Positions 61,063 through 64,000 of a stretch of 64,000 bases of DNA are shown piece after piece. The DNA lies in NCBI GenBank assembly GCA_019358945.1, contig JAHHIE010000013.1:57670-121669 (forward strand), in the 5' to 3' direction. Within the stretch, counting starts at the first letter, position 1; every line of letters starts with the position of its first letter. This stretch comes from Stenomitos rutilans HA7619-LM2. GTDB lineage: Bacteria; Cyanobacteriota; Cyanobacteriia; Leptolyngbyales; Leptolyngbyaceae. The notes beneath the pieces are model-generated. The model saw nothing but the letters and a program-made list of their open reading frames with translations. It was not told where the DNA came from and made no database searches. A program made the position numbers and the translations under genes.

Positions 61063-61155
61063 TTGATGAGGATGGGACGCACATCGGAAAAGCATTCAGG
61101 AGCCAGAAGGGAGAGTGCTTGCTGACTCCTGCCCGTCGACTCCTAGCTTCCATTG

Positions 61156-62520
61156 CTAAACCTTGACGGGTGCTCGATCGTTCAATGGCGCTTCATACAA
61201 ACTTTCGTCGTTAAGCAGCCCTTCACCCGTAATGATACGAGCGCCACGTTTGCGGGTGAAATAGTTCCATCCCCACTGCAACAGCACAATCAACTTATTG
61301 TCAAACTCAATTAAGAAATAGATGTGCGCGAAAACCCACAAGAACCAGGCCAGTAAGCCATCAAACCGCACAAAGCCAAGATCCACCACTGCTTCGTTTT
61401 GTCCAATGACGGCTAAGCTGCCAAAGTCTTGGTACACAAAAGGCGCTAATGTTTGCCCCACCAGGCGTTGCTTGATCAGTTTGGCAACGTATTCGCCTTC
61501 TTGCATGGCAACGGGCGCAACTCCGGGTAGGGGACGATCGCCTTGGTGCGGAAAGTTCGCCAAGTCGCCAATGATAAAAATGTTGGGATGAGTGGCAAGA
61601 CTTAGATCAGGCTCAACCATGACTCGCCCGACTCGATCAAGGGTTGCCCCTGTCCGTTCTGCAAGCACCTGCCCCATTGCAGATGCTTTCACACCAGCGG
61701 CCCATAAAACGGTATGTGCTGGAATGTATTCTTCCTGACCATCCCGCTTCACCGTGACGATGTTGCCATCGATGTTTGTTACCAAAACACTCGTTTCAAC
61801 AGTGACCCCCAGCCTGGTGAGAGAGGCTTCTGCTTTCGCTGATAGCTCTGGTGGGTAGGGGGGCAAGATTCGATCTAACCCTTCCAGTAGCAGCACTTGA
61901 GCTTCGGTGGTGTCGATATTGCGGAAGTCGCTTTTGAGCGTTTTGAAGGCAAGCTCGGCGATCGCGCCTGCCAACTCTACCCCGGTTGGCCCGCCGCCGA
62001 CCACCACAAACGTCAACCAGGCACGACGTTTCTCCAGGTCAGATTCTTTTTCAGCGGCTTCAAAGGCCATGAAAATACGGCGACGCATCTCCAACGCATC
62101 CTCGATCGTCTTCAGACCGGGTGCCGTCTGCTTCCAATGATCGTTGCCAAAGTAGTGATGGCTTACCCCAGTGGCAACAACCAGCGTGTCGTAAGCAAGT
62201 TCCTCGCCTTTCAACGTCACGGTTTGCTTCTGGGTATCCAGGTTAGTCACCTCGTCCATAAGCACCTGAGTATTTTTGCTGCTGTTCAAAATGCCTCGCA
62301 GCGGTGATGAAATATCGGCTGGAGAGAGCGTTCCTGTTGCCACCTGGTATAGCAACGGCTGAAACAAGTGAAAATTTCGTTTGTCAATCAGCGTGACATC
62401 TACTGGTGCGCGACCTAGTGCTTTAGCGGTATACAGCCCGCCGAATCCTCCTCCAACAATGACCACTCGATGCATTGGTTGGCTCTCAGTCGCGTCTACC
62501 ATTCCTTGTTGCTCCCTCAT
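61156..62520 (-). CDS. ndh: Type II NADH dehydrogenase (NDH-2)
   Basis: A 454-residue flavoprotein. It has the FAD-binding GGGFGGLYTAKALG (23-36), the second nucleotide-binding motif VVVGGGPTGVELAGA, and FIIGDLAN near the FAD-contacting end, which together mark the NDH-2 family. A C-terminal hydrophobic region (AWFLWVFAHIYFLIEFDNKL) can tether it to the membrane, where it oxidises NAD(P)H and reduces plastoquinone without pumping protons. An internal ATG six codons in has a slightly better ribosome site (GGGAG). Stand-alone gene. Confidence 0.9.
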   Translation of the reverse strand: MREQQGMVDATESQPMHRVVIVGGGFGGLYTAKALGRAPVDVTLIDKRNFHLFQPLLYQVATGTLSPADISSPLRGILNSSKNTQVLMDEVTNLDTQKQTVTLKGEELAYDTLVVATGVSHHYFGNDHWKQTAPGLKTIEDALEMRRRIFMAFEAAEKESDLEKRRAWLTFVVVGGGPTGVELAGAIAELAFKTLKSDFRNIDTTEAQVLLLEGLDRILPPYPPELSAKAEASLTRLGVTVETSVLVTNIDGNIVTVKRDGQEEYIPAHTVLWAAGVKASAMGQVLAERTGATLDRVGRVMVEPDLSLATHPNIFIIGDLANFPHQGDRPLPGVAPVAMQEGEYVAKLIKQRLVGQTLAPFVYQDFGSLAVIGQNEAVVDLGFVRFDGLLAWFLWVFAHIYFLIEFDNKLIVLLQWGWNYFTRKRGARIITGEGLLNDESLYEAPLNDRAPVKV

Positions 62521-63006
62521 TTGCTATGGAAGTAAGCCGTCTCTAGATTTACTGCACGTCTGCCAAGAACCGTTTGGGTTGGTTGCCTGATCTCACTCAA
62601 TTAATCACTTATTGCTGAAACTCAATCTTGATCGATAGAACAGCGAACGGTTATCTAGCTGCGGAAGTCTAGCGCCGATCGACCAGCAGGTAGTCAGTAA
62701 CGACGATTACCAGGCCTATCTTTACAAATCGCAGTGTAGTTCTGTCGATACTTTTAGCGCTCCCAACGAAATCTTTACGAAATGTTAACAGCTTCTAGCT
62801 TAGCCCATGTCACTCAGCACTTGAGTAACAACCGTTACGCGAGCTAGTGGTATGTCAAGGCTGTTTTAAGGGGTTGAAAACCTTCAAACTACCTGTAAAA
62901 GGGGTTTATAGCTTTGAAGCGTTATACCATTTCCCTTTCATTGAGCTACAGCTAAGGCACTCCAACCAGCTATGCTGCACAGGTTCGATCACTCAAAACT
63001 CAGAAC
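62521..63006. other. Gene-free interval with a heptanucleotide repeat
   Basis: About 486 bases upstream of the NDH-2 gene. Its right end (62991-63021) is a string of ACTCAAA/ACTCAGA heptads that runs up to the stop of the next minus-strand frame. No gene, tRNA or operator is evident elsewhere in it. Confidence 0.5.
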
Positions 63007-63471
63007 TCAAAACTCAGAACTGATATTCTCCCTTAAGCGCTGCAGATATTCCCAGCCGCGCTGCGACCACACTTTTTTACCCGTTTTGGCTGCGATCCAC
63101 CGGGCGACTTTAGAACCTGTCCAGTGTCCGCCTTCAGACGGGGGCTTTTGGAGTTCTTGCTGGAGTTCTTGCTGCTGTACCAGGGTGAGGAGCGATCGCG
63201 GTGAAAGTTGTCCGCGTTGGCTCCGATTTTTCACTCCGATTGGGCCTTCCTGGTTGTAGCGGCGGATGATTTCTTTGGCGTAGTCGTAGTTAAACCCAAC
63301 TCTTTGGGCCGCCTGCTTAATCGTGCACTGCTGATCCACCAAATGCAACAGATGCCAGCGTCGTGCTTCAATGCGGTCTTGGGCTTGCTGGTAATGGGTT
63401 TTCAGTTCTTTAGCCGTTAGATGCGGCTTCAATTGGACTCTGGGTGGCACGATCGGGTCAAGCGGAGGCAT
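63007..63471 (-). CDS. IS630-type N-terminal helix-turn-helix protein, likely transposase fragment
   Basis: A 154-residue protein starting MPPLDPIVPPRVQLKPHLTA. The middle holds a helix-turn-helix (LLHLVDQQCTIKQAAQRVGF, then DYAKEIIRRYNQEG) followed by GVKNRSQRGQ, the layout of the DNA-binding part of IS630-family transposases. The second domain with the DDE residues is missing, so it is either a truncated transposase or a domesticated DNA-binding protein. A GTG start 12 codons earlier is possible. Its 3' end falls in a heptad repeat string. Confidence 0.6.
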   Translation of the reverse strand: MPPLDPIVPPRVQLKPHLTAKELKTHYQQAQDRIEARRWHLLHLVDQQCTIKQAAQRVGFNYDYAKEIIRRYNQEGPIGVKNRSQRGQLSPRSLLTLVQQQELQQELQKPPSEGGHWTGSKVARWIAAKTGKKVWSQRGWEYLQRLRENISSEF

Positions 63472-63684
63472 TCGGTACAGTTCATTGATCAACGCTTTTT
63501 GGATCACTCCGGATAAATAGCAGGGGTGGGTTGGGAATACTGAAGTGAGCGTAGAAAATGTCGCTCAGACTCCATGTGAAGTTCATACTGATCGATGAGA
63601 CTGAGCAACAAGCGCTGTTCAACCCAATTAGACAGCACAGTTTTCAGATGAATTAACCAATCGTTCAATAGGAGTCTTAGCAGT

Positions 63685-63885
63685 ATGGTGTTTCGTTTAG
63701 CTAGGCGAGTGTCTCTCGCTACGGGCGCATTTGCCTTTGCAGTGGTGCTTCCTGGTGTAGCGTTGGCAGGCCAACCTGTTTTTGGCATCGCATCACAGGG
63801 GTTTGTTGTAGCGGCTCAGTCTACGGTACCGTCATCTGTAGAGCAACTGCAATTGACGGATCAACAAAGGCAGAAGGCTCAATAG
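63685..63885 (+). pseudogene. Spy/CpxP-like periplasmic protein broken by a stop codon
   Basis: The frame encodes a signal peptide (LATGAFAFAVVLPGVALAG) and the start of a Spy/CpxP-type helical domain with the LTDQQRQKAQ motif. It then meets TAG, after which the same frame continues VIQGVKGE before being lost. Full-length relatives have about 100 more residues with a second LTxxQ motif. I infer a nonsense mutation plus loss of the 3' end, perhaps by an insertion whose coding sequence comes in from the right edge. The gene that remains would export only a short peptide. Confidence 0.55.
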
Positions 63886-63898
63886 GTAATTCAGGGAG

Positions 63899-64000
63899 TT
63901 AAGGGAGAAGAGTGTCCAATAAAGCACTGAGCAAGGCTTTGCCTCGTTTTTTGGTATTGTGGACAAACTCAAAGAAAGCTAAATATAGCGGCAACTTTTC
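63899..64000 (-). CDS. C-terminal end of a gene entering from the right edge, perhaps a transposase
   Basis: On the minus strand the frame from the window edge reads EKLPLYLAFFEFVHNTKKRG and on to a TAA at 63899-63901, with good composition throughout its 33 codons. It overlaps the lost 3' part of the Spy-like gene, which suggests that it belongs to an inserted element. The family cannot be told from this piece. Confidence 0.4.
   Translation of the reverse strand, partial: EKLPLYLAFFEFVHNTKKRGKALLSALLDTLLP

Noticed and set aside
63504..63788. Minus-strand frame of 94 codons opposite the Spy-like gene
   Set aside because: It is antisense to a clear signal peptide and shows no independent coding character.
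1..64000. CRISPR array
   Set aside because: No set of regularly spaced identical repeats with unique spacers was seen on either strand.

Overview
The window comes from a cyanobacterium, most likely filamentous and Leptolyngbya/Oculatella-like. The palindrome GCGATCGC (HIP1) is scattered through it, and it carries lineage markers: a Ycf46-like AAA ATPase beside a Ycf35/DUF1257 protein, a DUF3288 protein, an apparent hetZ-patU pair, a cyanobacterial DUF3488 transglutaminase-like protein, and mini transposable elements and heptanucleotide repeats typical of these genomes. The genus is inferred; the phylum is well supported. || 0-24 kb is mostly chromosomal. At the left edge a decayed conflict/toxin locus holds a caspase-like fragment fused to an antitoxin-like tail that overlaps a VapC remnant, next to a peptidase-co-occurring small protein. 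Then come a BMP-type nucleoside/sugar uptake pair (ATPase and lipoprotein, no permease), tsaE, a GT-C membrane protein, yvcK, an MCE lipid-transport pair (ATPase and MlaD-like), an ftsL-like/ftsI division pair, a VOC protein, a histidine phosphatase, a membrane protein, a HerA-like ATPase, a GAF histidine kinase and a UbiB-family kinase. || 24.09-38.62 kb is a discrete integrated element of about 14.5 kb. Its ends are a 21-bp perfect direct repeat, and the right copy is the 3' part of an intact tRNA-Glu gene. Next to the tRNA lies a tyrosine integrase, preceded by a RecA-fold RepA-like ATPase whose gene contains iteron-like 8-mers and an AT tract. A divergent control region has an XRE repressor and a 16-bp-arm palindrome. 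A seven-gene rightward cluster encodes proline/serine-rich, beta-repeat, basic, discoidin-like and coiled-coil proteins that resemble a virion or surface-adhesion module, with no recognisable packaging, portal or conjugation gene. At the left end sits a metabolic cargo of ACMSD-like amidohydrolase, aromatic-ring FAD monooxygenase and LysR regulator. This element is the best candidate for an undescribed system. || 38.7-64 kb returns to chromosome: a small conserved protein, a PH-like membrane protein and orphan ABC ATPase, a large hybrid histidine kinase, ureF/ureE, a transglutaminase-like protein lacking two of its three catalytic residues, hetZ-patU, a ribbon-helix-helix/CPxC protein, ycf46-ycf35, an inositol-monophosphatase-family enzyme, a Crp/Fnr regulator, a candidate structured RNA, an M61 peptidase and a PhoB/SphR-like regulator with a Pho-box-like triplet upstream. 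Then follow a lipoprotein gene split by a 100-bp mini-element, NDH-2, an IS630-type HTH fragment and a Spy-like gene broken by a stop codon at the right edge. || The main joint functions are chromosomal housekeeping and envelope work (division, lipid transport, lipoproteins, respiration) and two-component signalling. The tRNA-Glu element has its own replication, control, integration and surface-protein modules.
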